A stretch of DNA of 64,000 nucleotides from Synaphobranchus kaupii (taxonomy: Eukaryota; Chordata; Actinopteri; Anguilliformes; Synaphobranchidae): assembly GCA_029718625.1 (NCBI GenBank), contig JAINUF010000027.1:1844676-1908675 (forward strand), written 5' to 3'. This document shows positions 36,533 through 49,821 of this stretch, in pieces (the first letter of the stretch is position 1; every line of letters starts with the position of its first letter). The translations under genes and the position numbers were made by a program. Under the pieces are notes generated by a model. The model searched no databases, was not told the DNA's origin, and saw only the letters and a program-made list of their open reading frames with translations.

Positions 36533-37832
36533 AACAGCAGCATTACATTACATTACATTACATTACATTCATTTAGCAGACGCTTTTATCCAAAGCGACG
36601 TACAGTAAGTGCATACAGATAAATCATCAAGATCACTACAGAACAGACAAAGCACATCCTTCCCATAATGTAGCAGCTATCCCTAGCAATGAACGTCGAC
36701 TGTAGTTCACAGTAAGCTCTGGGCAAATCAGCAACACCACACTTCCATTCCAAATACTATTATAAACAATAATAAACAGACAGGAAAACACAGCAGCACC
36801 AGTGCCACAGCTCAGAACAGCACCAGCACCAGTGCCACAGCTCAGAACAGCACCAGCACCAGTGCCACAACTCAGGACAGCACCAGCAGAGGCACCAGCA
36901 GTGCCACAGCTCAGAACAGCACCAGCAGAGGCACCAGCAGTGCCACAGCTCAGAACAGCACCAGTGCCACAGCTCATAACAGCACCAACAGAGGCACCAG
37001 CAGTGCCACAGCTCAGAACGGCACCAGCACCAGTGCCACAGCTCAGAACAGCACCAGCAGAGGCACCAGCAGTGCCACAGCTCAGAACGGCACCAGCACC
37101 AGTGCCACAGCTCAGAACAGCACCAGCAGAGGGACCAGCAGTGCCACAGCTCAGAACGGCACCAGCACCAGTGCCACAGCTCAGAACAGCACCAGCAGAG
37201 GGACCAGCAGTAGTGCCACAGCTCAGAACAGCACCAGCAGAGGCACCAGCAGTGCCACAGCTCAGAACAGCACCAGCAGAGGCACCAGCACCAGTGCCAC
37301 AGCTCAGAACAGCACCAGCAGAAGCACCAGCAGTGCCACAGCTCAGAACGGCACCAGCACCAGTGCCACAGCTCAGAACAGCACCAGCAGAGGCACCAGC
37401 AGTGCCACAGCTCAGAACAGCACCAGCACCAGTGCCACAGCTCAGGACAGCACCAGCAGTGCCACAGCTCAGAACAGCACCAGCAGAGGCACCAGCACCA
37501 GTGCCACAGCTCAGAACAGCACCAGCAGAGGCACCAGCAGTGCCACAGCTCAGAACGGCACCAGCACCAGTGCCACAGCTCAGAACAGCACTAGCAGAGG
37601 CACCAGCAGTGCCACAGCTCAGAACAGCACCAGCACCAGTGCCACAGCTCAGAACAGCACCAGCAGAGGCACCAGCAGTGCCACAGCTCAGAACAGCACC
37701 AGCAGAGGCACCAGCACCAGTGCCACAGCTCAGAACAGCACCAGCAGAGGCACCAGCAGTGCCACAGCTCAGAACAGCACCAGCACCTGTGCCACAGCTC
37801 AGAACAGCAGCAGCACCAGTGCCAGAGCTCAA
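36533..37832 (+). repeat. Macro-unit 40 (array class 1031A)
   Basis: The spacer is 269 bp with ACAGATAAATC near 36615. The array at 36802-37832 has markers CACCAACAGAGG (near 36983) and CAGCACTAGCAGAGG (near 37588), both shared with macro-units 44 and 54. A private AGAAGCACC lies near 37321. Confidence 0.93.
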
Positions 37833-39132
37833 AACAGCAGCATTACATTACATTACATTACATTACATTCATTTAGCAGACGCTTTTATCCAAAGCGACG
37901 TACAGTAAGTGCATACAGAGAAATCATCAAGATCACTACAGAACAGACAAAGCACATCCTTCCCATAATGTAGCAGCTATCCCTAGCAATGAACGTCGAC
38001 TGTAGTTCACAGTAAGCTCTGGGCAAATCAGCAACACCACACTTCCATTCCAAATACTATTATAAACAATAATAAACAGACAGGAAAACACAGCAGCACC
38101 AGTGCCACAGCTCAGAACAGCACCAGCACCAGCACCAGTGCCACAACTCAGGACAGCACCAGCAGAGGCACCAGCAGTGCCACAGCTCAGAACAGCACCA
38201 GCAGAGGCACCAGCAGTGCCACAGCTCAGAACAGCACCAGTGCCACAGCTCATAACAGCACCAGCAGAGGCACCAGCAGTGCCACAGCTCAGAACGGCAC
38301 CAGCACCAGTGCCACAGCTCAGAACAGCACCAGCAGAGGCACCAGCAGTGCCACAGCTCAGAACAGCACCAGCACCAGTGCCACAGCTCAGAACAGCACC
38401 AGCAGAGGGACCAGCAGTGCCACAGCTCAGAACGGCACCAGCACCAGTGCCACAGCTCAGAACAGCACCAGCAGAGGGACCAGCAGTAGTGCCACAGCTC
38501 AGAACAGCACCAGCAGAGGCACCAGCAGTGCCACAGCTCAGAAAAGCACCAGCAGAGGCACCAGCACCAGTGCCACAGCTCAGAACAGCACCAGCAGAGG
38601 CACCAGCAGTGCCACAGCTCAGAACGGCACCAGCACCAGTGCCACAGCTCAGAACAGCACCAGCAGAGGCACCAGCAGTGCCACAGCTCAGAACAGCACC
38701 AGCACCAGTGCCACAGCTCAGAACAGCACCAGCAGAGGGACCAGCAGTGCCACAGCTCAGAACGGCACCAGCACCAGTGCCACAGCTCAGAACAGCACCA
38801 GCAGAGGGACCAGCAGTAGTGCCACAGCTCAGAACAGCACCAGCAGAGGCACCAGCAGTGCCACAGCTCAGAAAAGCACCAGCAGAGGCACCAGCACCAG
38901 TGCCACAGCTCAGAACAGCACCAGCAGAGGCACCAGCAGTGCCACAGCTCAGAACAGCACCAGCAGAGGCACCAGCAGTGCCACAGCTCAGAAAAGCACC
39001 AGCAGAGGCACCAGCACCAGTGCCACAGCTCAGAACAGCACCAGCAGAGGCACCAGCAGTGCCACAGCTCAGAACAGCACCAGCACCTGTGCCACAGCTC
39101 AGAACAGCAGCAGCACCAGTGCCAGAGCTCAA
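37833..39132 (+). repeat. Macro-unit 41 (array class 1031B)
   Basis: The spacer is 269 bp and the array is 38102-39132. The length equals 1031A but the head is the CACCAGCACCAGCACC type. Three CAGAAAAGC modules are present (near 38542, 38872 and 38992), and most of the array is an internal duplication of about 330 bp. Confidence 0.93.
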
Positions 39133-40333
39133 AACAGCAGCATTACATTACATTACATTACATTACATTCATTTAGCAGACGCTTTTATCCAAAGCGACG
39201 TACAGTAAGTGCATACAGAGAAATCATCAAGATCACTACAGAACAGACAAAGCACATCCTTCCCATAATGTAGCAGCTATCCCTAGCAATGAACGTCGAC
39301 TGTAGTTCACAGTAAGCTCTGGGCAAATCAGCAACACCACACTTCCATTCCAAATACTATTATAAACAATAATAAACAGACAGGAAAACACAGCAGCACC
39401 AGTGCCACAGCTCAGAACAGCACCAGCACCAGTGCCACAGCTCAGAACAGCACCAGCACCAGTGCCACAACTCAGGACAGCACCAGCAGAGGCACCAGCA
39501 GTGCCACAGCTCAGAACAGCACCAGCAGAGGCACCAGCAGTGCCACAGCTCAGAACAGCACCAGTGCCACAGCTCATAACAGCACCAGCAGAGGCACCAG
39601 CAGTGCCACAGCTCAGAACAGCACCAGCAGAGGCACCAGCACCAGTGCCACAGCTCAGAACAGCACCAGCAGAGGCACCAGCAGTGCCACAGCTCAGAAC
39701 AGCACCAGCAGAGGGACCAGCAGTGCCACAGCTCAGAACGGCTCCAGCACCAGTGCCACAGCTCAGAACAGCACCAGCAGAGGGACTAGCAGTAGTGCCA
39801 CAGCTCAGAACAGCACCAGCAGAGGCACCAGCAGTGCCACAGCTCAGAACAGCACCAGTGCCACAGCTCATAACAGCACCAGCAGAGGCACCAGCAGTGC
39901 CACAGCTCAGAACAGCACCAGCAGAGGCACCAGCACCAGTGCCACAGCTCAGAACAGCACCAGCAGAGGCACCAGCAGTGCCACAGCTCAGAACAGCACC
40001 AGCAGAGGGACCAGCAGTGCCACAGCTCAGAACGGCACCAGCACCAGTGCCACAGCTCAGAACAGCACCAGCAGAGGGACTAGCAGTAGTGCCACAGCTC
40101 AGAACAGCACCAGCAGAGGCACCAGCAGTGCCACAGCTCAGAACAGCACCAGTGCCACAGCTCATAACAGCACCAGCAGAGGCACCAGCAGTGCCACAGC
40201 TCAGAACGGCACCAGCACCAGTGCCACAGCTCAGAACAGCACCAGCAGAGGCACCAGCAGTGCCACAGCTCAGAACACCACCAGCACCTGTGCCACAGCT
40301 CAGAACAGCAGCAGCACCAGTGCCAGAGCTCAA
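39133..40333 (+). repeat. Macro-unit 42 (class 638 plus 294-bp duplication)
   Basis: The spacer is 269 bp and the array is 39402-40333 (932 bp). A string of class-638 modules between CTCATAACAGC copies is present twice. The first copy carries the marker ACGGCTCCAGC near 39740, also seen in macro-units 46, 52 and 56. Confidence 0.92.
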
Positions 40334-41086
40334 AACAGCAGCATTACATTACATTACATTCATTTAGCAGACGCTTTTATCCAAAGCGACGTACAGTAAG
40401 TGCATACAGAGAAATCATCAAGATCACTACAGAACAGACAAAGCACATCCTTCCCATAATGTAGCAGCTATCCCTAGCAATGAACGTCGACTGTAGTTCA
40501 CAGTAAGCTCTGGGCAAATCAGCAACACCACACTTCCATTCCAAATACTATTATAAACAATAATAAACAGACAGGAAAACACAGCAGCACCAGTGCCACA
40601 GCTCAGAACAGCACCAGCACCAGTGCCACAGCTCAGGACAGCACCAGCAGAGGCACCAGCAGTGCCACAGCTCAGAACAGCACCAGCAGAGGCACCAGCA
40701 CCAGTGCCACAGCTCAGAACAGCACCAGCAGAGGCACCAGCAGTGCCACAGCTCAGAACAGCACCAGCAGAGGGACCAGCAGTGCCACAGCTCAGAACGG
40801 CACCAGCACCAGTGCCACAGCTCAGAACAGCACCAGCAGAGGGACTAGCAGTAGTGCCACAGCTCAGAACAGCACCAGCAGAGGCACCAGCAGTGCCACA
40901 GCTCAGAACAGCACCAGCAGAGGCACCAGCAGTGCCACAGCTCAGAAAAGCACCAGCAGAGGCACCAGCACCAGTGCCACAGCTCAGAACAGCACCAGCA
41001 GAGGCACCAGCAGTGCCACAGCTCAGAACAGCACCAGCACCTGTGCCACAGCTCAGAACAGCAGCAGCACCAGTGCCAGAGCTCAA
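40334..41086 (+). repeat. Macro-unit 43 (array class 494)
   Basis: The spacer is 259 bp and the array is 40593-41086. It is offset 4,554 bp from macro-unit 39 and 10,784 bp from macro-unit 53. Confidence 0.93.
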
Positions 41087-42386
41087 AACAGCAGCATTAC
41101 ATTACATTACATTACATTACATTCATTTAGCAGACGCTTTTATCCAAAGCGACGTACAGTAAGTGCATACAGATAAATCATCAAGATCACTACAGAACAG
41201 ACAAAGCACATCCTTCCCATAATGTAGCAGCTATCCCTAGCAATGAACGTCGACTGTAGTTCACAGTAAGCTCTGGGCAAATCAGCAACACCACACTTCC
41301 ATTCCAAATACTATTATAAACAATAATAAACAGACAGGAAAACACAGCAGCACCAGTGCCACAGCTCAGAACAGCACCAGCACCAGTGCCACAGCTCAGA
41401 ACAGCACCAGCACCAGTGCCACAACTCAGGACAGCACCAGCAGAGGCACCAGCAGTGCCACAGCTCAGAACAGCACCAGCAGAGGCACCAGCAGTGCCAC
41501 AGCTCAGAACAGCACCAGTGCCACAGCTCATAACAGCACCAACAGAGGCACCAGCAGTGCCACAGCTCAGAACGGCACCAGCACCAGTGCCACAGCTCAG
41601 AACAGCACCAGCAGAGGCACCAGCAGTGCCACAGCTCAGAACGGCACCAGCACCAGTGCCACAGCTCAGAACAGCACCAGCAGAGGGACCAGCAGTGCCA
41701 CAGCTCAGAACGGCACCAGCACCAGTGCCACAGCTCAGAACAGCACCAGCAGAGGGACCAGCAGTAGTGCCACAGCTCAGAACAGCACCAGCAGAGGCAC
41801 CAGCAGTGCCACAGCTCAGAACAGCACCAGCAGAGGCACCAGCACCAGTGCCACAGCTCAGAACAGCACCAGCAGAGGCACCAGCAGTGCCACAGCTCAG
41901 AACGGCACCAGCACCAGTGCCACAGCTCAGAACAGCACCAGCAGAGGCACCAGCAGTGCCACAGCTCAGAACAGCACCAGCACCAGTGCCACAGCTCAGG
42001 ACAGCACCAGCAGTGCCACAGCTCAGAACAGCACCAGCAGAGGCACCAGCACCAGTGCCACAGCTCAGAACAGCACCAGCAGAGGCACCAGCAGTGCCAC
42101 AGCTCAGAACGGCACCAGCACCAGTGCCACAGCTCAGAACAGCACTAGCAGAGGCACCAGCAGTGCCACAGCTCAGAACAGCACCAGCACCAGTGCCACA
42201 GCTCAGAACAGCACCAGCAGAGGCACCAGCAGTGCCACAGCTCAGAACAGCACCAGCAGAGGCACCAGCACCAGTGCCACAGCTCAGAACAGCACCAGCA
42301 GAGGCACCAGCAGTGCCACAGCTCAGAACAGCACCAGCACCTGTGCCACAGCTCAGAACAGCAGCAGCACCAGTGCCAGAGCTCAA
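41087..42386 (+). repeat. Macro-unit 44 (array class 1031A)
   Basis: The spacer is 269 bp with ACAGATAAATC near 41170. The array is 41356-42386. It carries both 1031A markers (near 41540 and 42142). Confidence 0.93.
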
Positions 42387-43686
42387 AACAGCAGCATTAC
42401 ATTACATTACATTACATTACATTCATTTAGCAGACGCTTTTATCCAAAGCGACGTACAGTAAGTGCATACAGAGAAATCATCAAGATCACTACAGAACAG
42501 ACAAAGCACATCCTTCCCATAATGTAGCAGCTATCCCTAGCAATGAACGTCGACTGTAGTTCACAGTAAGCTCTGGGCAAATCAGCAACACCACACTTCC
42601 ATTCCAAATACTATTATAAACAATAATAAACAGACAGGAAAACACAGCAGCACCAGTGCCACAGCTCAGAACAGCACCAGCACCAGCACCAGTGCCACAA
42701 CTCAGGACAGCACCAGCAGAGGCACCAGCAGTGCCACAGCTCAGAACAGCACCAGCAGAGGCACCAGCAGTGCCACAGCTCAGAACAGCACCAGTGCCAC
42801 AGCTCATAACAGCACCAGCAGAGGCACCAGCAGTGCCACAGCTCAGAACGGCACCAGCACCAGTGCCACAGCTCAGAACAGCACCAGCAGAGGCACCAGC
42901 AGTGCCACAGCTCAGAACAGCACCAGCACCAGTGCCACAGCTCAGAACAGCACCAGCAGAGGGACCAGCAGTGCCACAGCTCAGAACGGCACCAGCACCA
43001 GTGCCACAGCTCAGAACAGCACCAGCAGAGGGACCAGCAGTAGTGCCACAGCTCAGAACAGCACCAGCAGAGGCACCAGCAGTGCCACAGCTCAGAAAAG
43101 CACCAGCAGAGGCACCAGCACCAGTGCCACAGCTCAGAACAGCACCAGCAGAGGCACCAGCAGTGCCACAGCTCAGAACGGCACCAGCACCAGTGCCACA
43201 GCTCAGAACAGCACCAGCAGAGGCACCAGCAGTGCCACAGCTCAGAACAGCACCAGCACCAGTGCCACAGCTCAGAACAGCACCAGCAGAGGGACCAGCA
43301 GTGCCACAGCTCAGAACGGCACCAGCACCAGTGCCACAGCTCAGAACAGCACCAGCAGAGGGACCAGCAGTAGTGCCACAGCTCAGAACAGCACCAGCAG
43401 AGGCACCAGCAGTGCCACAGCTCAGAAAAGCACCAGCAGAGGCACCAGCACCAGTGCCACAGCTCAGAACAGCACCAGCAGAGGCACCAGCAGTGCCACA
43501 GCTCAGAACAGCACCAGCAGAGGCACCAGCAGTGCCACAGCTCAGAAAAGCACCAGCAGAGGCACCAGCACCAGTGCCACAGCTCAGAACAGCACCAGCA
43601 GAGGCACCAGCAGTGCCACAGCTCAGAACAGCACCAGCACCTGTGCCACAGCTCAGAACAGCAGCAGCACCAGTGCCAGAGCTCAA
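42387..43686 (+). repeat. Macro-unit 45 (array class 1031B)
   Basis: The spacer is 269 bp and the array is 42656-43686. It is a copy of macro-unit 41 at an offset of 4,554 bp and the clean counterpart of the damaged macro-unit 55. Confidence 0.93.
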
Positions 43687-45280
43687 AACAGCAGCATTAC
43701 ATTACATTACATTACATTACATTCATTTAGCAGACGCTTTTATCCAAAGCGACGTACAGTAAGTGCATACAGAGAAATCATCAAGATCACTACAGAACAG
43801 ACAAAGCACATCCTTCCCATAATGTAGCAGCTATCCCTAGCAATGAACGTCGACTGTAGTTCACAGTAAGCTCTGGGCAAATCAGCAACACCACACTTCC
43901 ATTCCAAATACTATTATAAACAATAATAAACAGACAGGAAAACACAGCAGCACCAGTGCCACAGCTCAGAACAGCACCAGCACCAGTGCCACAGCTCAGA
44001 ACAGCACCAGCACCAGTGCCACAACTCAGGACAGCACCAGCAGAGGCACCAGCAGTGCCACAGCTCAGAACAGCACCAGCAGAGGCACCAGCAGTGCCAC
44101 AGCTCAGAACAGCACCAGTGCCACAGCTCATAACAGCACCAGCAGAGGCACCAGCAGTGCCACAGCTCAGAACAGCACCAGCAGAGGCACCAGCACCAGT
44201 GCCACAGCTCAGAACAGCACCAGCAGAGGCACCAGCAGTGCCACAGCTCAGAACAGCACCAGCAGAGGGACCAGCAGTGCCACAGCTCAGAACGGCTCCA
44301 GCACCAGTGCCACAGCTCAGAACAGCACCAGCAGAGGGACTAGCAGTAGTGCCACAGCTCAGAACAGCACCAGCAGAGGCACCAGCAGTGCCACAGCTCA
44401 GAACAGCACCAGTGCCACAGCTCATAACAGCACCAGCAGAGGCACCAGCAGTGCCACAGCTCAGAACGGCACCAGCACCAGTGCCACAGCTCAGAACAGC
44501 ACCAGCAGAGGCACCAGCAGTGCCACAGCTCAGAACGGCACCAGCACCAGTGCCACAGCTCAGAACAGCACCAGCAGAGGGACCAGCAGTGCCACAGCTC
44601 AGAACGGCACCAGCACCAGTGCCACAGCTCAGAACAGCACCAGCAGAGGGACCAGCAGTAGTGCCACAGCTCAGAACAGCACCAGCAGAGGCACCAGCAG
44701 TGCCACAGCTCAGAACAGCACCAGCAGAGGCACCAGCACCAGTGCCACAGCTCAGAACAGCACCAGCAGAGGCACCAGCAGTGCCACAGCTCAGAACGGC
44801 ACCAGCACCAGTGCCACAGCTCAGAACAGCACCAGCAGAGGCACCAGCAGTGCCACAGCTCAGAACAGCACCAGCACCAGTGCCACAGCTCAGGACAGCA
44901 CCAGCAGTGCCACAGCTCAGAACAGCACCAGCAGAGGCACCAGCACCAGTGCCACAGCTCAGAACAGCACCAGCAGAGGCACCAGCAGTGCCACAGCTCA
45001 GAACGGCACCAGCACCAGTGCCACAGCTCAGAACAGCACCAGCAGAGGCACCAGCAGTGCCACAGCTCAGAACAGCACCAGCACCAGTGCCACAGCTCAG
45101 AACAGCACCAGCAGAGGCACCAGCAGTGCCACAGCTCAGAACAGCACCAGCAGAGGCACCAGCACCAGTGCCACAGCTCAGAACAGCACCAGCAGAGGCA
45201 CCAGCAGTGCCACAGCTCAGAACAGCACCAGCACCTGTGCCACAGCTCAGAACAGCAGCAGCACCAGTGCCAGAGCTCAA
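43687..45280 (+). repeat. Macro-unit 46 (chimeric array, 1325 bp)
   Basis: The spacer is 269 bp and the array is 43956-45280. The left part follows class 638/932 (ACGGCTCCAGC near 44293, GGGACTAGCAGTAG). The right part follows class 1031A (GGGACCAGCAGTAG, a 27-bp module near 44900) with the standard tail. The switch lies after the second CTCATAACAGC module near 44420-44520. Confidence 0.91.
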
Positions 45281-46250
45281 AACAGCAGCATTACATTACA
45301 TTACATTACATTACATTCATTTAGCAGACGCTTTTATCCAAAGCGACGTACAGTAAGTGCATACAGAGAAATCATCAAGATCACTACAGAACAGACAAAG
45401 CACATCCTTCCCATAATGTAGCAGCTATCCCTAGCAATGAACGTCGACTGTAGTTCACAGTAAGCTCTGGGCAAATCAGCAACACCACACTTCCATTCCA
45501 AATACTATTATAAACAATAATAAACAGACAGGAAAACACAGCAGCACCAGTGCCACAGCTCAGAACAGCACCAGCACCAGCACCAGTGCCACAACTCAGG
45601 ACAGCACCAGCAGAGGCACCAGCAGTGCCACAGCTCAGAACAGCACCAGCAGAGGCACCAGCAGTGCCACAGCTCAGAACAGCACCAGTGCCACAGCTCA
45701 TAACAGCACCAGCAGAGGCACCAGCAGTGCCACAGCTCAGAACGGCACCAGCACCAGTGCCACAGCTCAGAACAGCACCAGCAGAGGCACCAGCAGTGCC
45801 ACAGCTCAGAACAGCAGCAGCACCAGTGCCACAGCTCAGAACAGCACCAGCAGAGGGACCAGCAGTGCCACAGCTCAGAACGGCACCAGCACCAGTGCCA
45901 CAGCTCAGAACAGCACCAGCAGAGGGACCAGCAGTAGTGCCACAGCTCAGAACAGCACCAGCAGAGGCACCAGCAGTGCCACAGCTCAGAAAAGCACCAG
46001 CAGAGGCACCAGCACCAGTGCCACAGCTCAGAACAGCACCAGCAGAGGCACCAGCAGTGCCACAGCTCAGAACAGCACCAGCAGAGGCACCAGCAGTGCC
46101 ACAGCTCAGAAAAGCACCAGCAGAGACACCAGCACCAGTGCCACAGCTCAGAACAGCACCAGCAGAGGCACCAGCAGTGCCACAGCTCAGAACAGCACCA
46201 GCACCTGTGCCACAGCTCAGAACAGCAGCAGCACCAGTGCCAGAGCTCAA
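45281..46250 (+). repeat. Macro-unit 47 (array class 701)
   Basis: The spacer is 269 bp and the array is 45550-46250. Markers AACAGCAGCAGCACCAGTG in mid-array (near 45812) and AGAGACACC (near 46125) are shared only with macro-unit 57. Confidence 0.93.
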
Positions 46251-47157
46251 AACAGCAGCATTACATTACATTACATTACATTACATTCATTTAGCAGACG
46301 CTTTTATCCAAAGCGACGTACAGTAAGTGCATACAGAGAAATCATCAAGATCACTACAGAACAGACAAAGCACATCCTTCCCATAATGTAGCAGCTATCC
46401 CTAGCAATGAACGTCGACTGTAGTTCACAGTAAGCTCTGGGCAAATCAGCAACACCACACTTCCATTCCAAATACTATTATAAACAATAATAAACAGACA
46501 GGAAAACACAGCAGCACCAGTGCCACAGCTCAGAACAGCACCAGCACCAGTGCCACAGCTCAGAACAGCACCAGCACCAGTGCCACAACTCAGGACAGCA
46601 CCAGCAGAGGCACCAGCAGTGCCACAGCTCAGAACAGCACCAGCAGAGGCACCAGCAGTGCCACAGCTCAGAACAGCACCAGTGCCACAGCTCATAACAG
46701 CACCAGCAGAGGCACCAGCAGTGCCACAGCTCAGAACAGCACCAGCAGAGGCACCAGCACCAGTGCCACAGCTCAGAACAGCACCAGCAGAGGCACCAGC
46801 AGTGCCACAGCTCAGAACAGCACCAGCAGAGGGACCAGCAGTGCCACAGCTCAGAACGGCACCAGCACCAGTGCCACAGCTCATAACAGCACCAGCAGAG
46901 GGACTAGCAGTAGTGCCACAGCTCAGAACAGCACCAGCAGAGGCACCAGCAATGCCACAGCTCAGAACAGCACCAGTGCCACAGCTCATAACAGCACCAG
47001 CAGAGGCACCAGCAGTGCCACAGCTCAGAACGGCACCAGCACCAGTGCCACAGCTCAGAACAGCACCAGCAGAGGCACCAGCAGTGCCACAGCTCAGAAC
47101 ACCACCAGCACCTGTGCCACAGCTCAGAACAGCAGCAGCACCAGTGCCAGAGCTCAA
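46251..47157 (+). repeat. Macro-unit 48 (array class 638)
   Basis: The spacer is 269 bp and the array is 46520-47157. AGCAATGCCAC near 46950 is shared with macro-unit 58. An extra CTCATAACAGC near 46884 is private. Confidence 0.93.
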
Positions 47158-47910
47158 AACAGCAGCATTACATTACATTACATTCATTTAGCAGACGCTT
47201 TTATCCAAAGCGACGTACAGTAAGTGCATACAGAGAAATCATCAAGATCACTACAGAACAGACAAAGCACATCCTTCCCATAATGTAGCAGCTATCCCTA
47301 GCAATGAACGTCGACTGTAGTTCACAGTAAGCTCTGGGCAAATCAGCAACACCACACTTCCATTCCAAATACTATTATAAACAATAATAAACAGACAGGA
47401 AAACACAGCAGCACCAGTGCCACAGCTCAGAACAGCACCAGCACCAGTGCCACAGCTCAGGACAGCACCAGCAGAGGCACCAGCAGTGCCACAGCTCAGA
47501 ACAGCACCAGCAGAGGCACCAGCACCAGTGCCACAGCTCAGAACAGCACCAGCAGAGGCACCAGCAGTGCCACAGCTCAGAACAGCACCAGCAGAGGGAC
47601 CAGCAGTGCCACAGCTCAGAACGGCACCAGCACCAGTGCCACAGCTCAGAACAGCACCAGCAGAGGGACTAGCAGTAGTGCCACAGCTCAGAACAGCACC
47701 AGCAGAGGCACCAGCAGTGCCACAGCTCAGAACAGCACCAGCAGAGGCACCAGCAGTGCCACAGCTCAGAAAAGCACCAGCAGAGGCACCAGCACCAGTG
47801 CCACAGCTCAGAACAGCACCAGCAGAGGCACCAGCAGTGCCACAGCTCAGAACAGCACCAGCACCTGTGCCACAGCTCAGAACAGCAGCAGCACCAGTGC
47901 CAGAGCTCAA
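47158..47910 (+). repeat. Macro-unit 49 (array class 494)
   Basis: The spacer is 259 bp and the array is 47417-47910. Unlike most 494 arrays it is followed by a 259-bp spacer, as is its duplicate, macro-unit 59. Confidence 0.93.
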
Positions 47911-48924
47911 AACAGCAGCATTACATTACATTACATTCATTTAGCAGACGCTTTTATCCAAAGCGACGTACAGTAAGTGCATACAGAGAAATCATCAAGA
48001 TCACTACAGAACAGACAAAGCACATCCTTCCCATAATGTAGCAGCTATCCCTAGCAATGAACGTCGACTGTAGTTCACAGTAAGCTCTGGGCAAATCAGC
48101 AACACCACACTTCCATTCCAAATACTATTATAAACAATAATAAACAGACAGGAAAACACAGCAGCACCAGTGCCACAGCTCAGAACAGCACCAGCACCAG
48201 TGCCACAGCTCAGAACAGCACCAGCACCAGTGCCACAACTCAGGACAGCACCAGCAGAGGCACCAGCAGTGCCACAGCTCAGAACAGCACCAGCAGAGGC
48301 ACCAGCAGTGCCACAGCTCAGAACAGCACCAGTGCCACAGCTCATAACAGCACCAGCAGAGGCATCAGCAGTGCCACAGCTCAGAACGGCACCAGCACCA
48401 GTGCCACAGCTCAGAACAGCACCAGCAGAGGCACCAGCAGTGCCACAGCTCAGAACGGCACCAGCACCAGTGCCACAGCTCAGAACAGCACCAGCAGAGG
48501 GACCAGCAGTAGTGCCACAGCTCAGAACAGCACCAGCAGAGGCACCAGCAGTGCCACAGCTCAGAACAGCACCAGCAGAGGCACCAGCACCAGTGCCACA
48601 GCTCAGAACAGCACCAGCAGAGGCACCAGCAGTGCCACAGCTCAGAACGGCACCAGCACCAGTGCCACAGCTCAGAACAGCACCAGCAGAGGCACCAGCA
48701 GTGCCACAGCTCAGAACAGCACCAGCACCAGTGCCACAGCTCAGAACAGCACCAGCAGAGGCACCAGCAGTGCCACAGCTCAGAACAGCACCAGCAGAGG
48801 CACCAGCACCAGTGCCACAGCTCAGAACAGCACCAGCAGAGGCACCAGCAGTGCCACAGCTCAGAACAGCACCAGCACCTGTGCCACAGCTCAGAACAGC
48901 AGCAGCACCAGTGCCAGAGCTCAA
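47911..48924 (+). repeat. Macro-unit 50 (array class 755)
   Basis: The spacer is 259 bp and the array is 48170-48924. The marker GAGGCATCAGC is near 48362. Confidence 0.93.
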
Positions 48925-49821
48925 AACAGCAGCATTACATTACATTACATTCATTTAGCAGACGCTTTTATCCAAAGCGACGTACAGTAAGTGCATACAG
49001 AGAAATCATCAAGATCACTACAGAACAGACAAAGCACATCCTTCCCATAATGTAGCAGCTATCCCTAGCAATGAACGTCGACTGTAGTTCACAGTAAGCT
49101 CTGGGCAAATCAGCAACACCACACTTCCATTCCAAATACTATTATAAACAATAATAAACAGACAGGAAAACACAGCAGCACCAGTGCCACAGCTCAGAAC
49201 AGCACCAGCACCAGTGCCACAGCTCAGAACAGCACCAGCACCAGTGCCACAACTCAGGACAGCACCAGCAGAGGCACCAGCAGTGCCACAGCTCAGAACA
49301 GCACCAGCAGAGGCACCAGCAGTGCCACAGCTCAGAACAGCACCAGTGCCACAGCTCATAACAGCACCAGCAGAGGCACCAGCAGTGCCACAGCTCAGAA
49401 CAGCACCAGCAGAGGCACCAGCACCAGTGCCACAGCTCAGAACAGCACCAGCAGAGGCACCAGCAGTGCCACAGCTCAGAACAGCACCAGCAGAGGGACC
49501 AGCAGTGCCACAGCTCAGAACGGCACCAGCACCAGTGCCACAGCTCAGAACAGCACCAGCAGAGGGACTAGCAGTAGTGCCACAGCTCAGAACAGCACCA
49601 GCAGAGGCACCAGCAGTGCCACAGCTCAGAACAGCACCAGTGCCACAGCTCATAACAGCACCAGCAGAGGCACCAGCAGTGCCACAGCTCAGAACGGCAC
49701 CAGCACCAGTGCCACAGCTCAGAACAGCACCAGCAGAGGCACCAGCAGTGCCACAGCTCAGAACACCACCAGCACCTGTGCCACAGCTCAGAACAGCAGC
49801 AGCACCAGTGCCAGAGCTCAA
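48925..49821 (+). repeat. Macro-unit 51 (array class 638)
   Basis: The spacer is 259 bp and the array is 49184-49821. It is the last full array of the left copy of the 10,784-bp duplication. Confidence 0.93.

Larger units (their letters stand above)
36039..40333 (+). repeat. Tandem duplication, period 4,554 bp, left copy
   Basis: Macro-units 39-42 start at 36039, 36802, 38102 and 39402. They map to 40593, 41356, 42656 and 43956, all exactly +4,554. The fourth arrays diverge in length (932 versus 1325 bp) by later internal rearrangement. Confidence 0.93.
40593..45280 (+). repeat. Tandem duplication, period 4,554 bp, right copy
   Basis: Macro-units 43-46. A third copy of this four-array block is macro-units 53-56 (51377-56080), so the 494-1031A-1031B string exists three times in the window. 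Confidence 0.93.
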
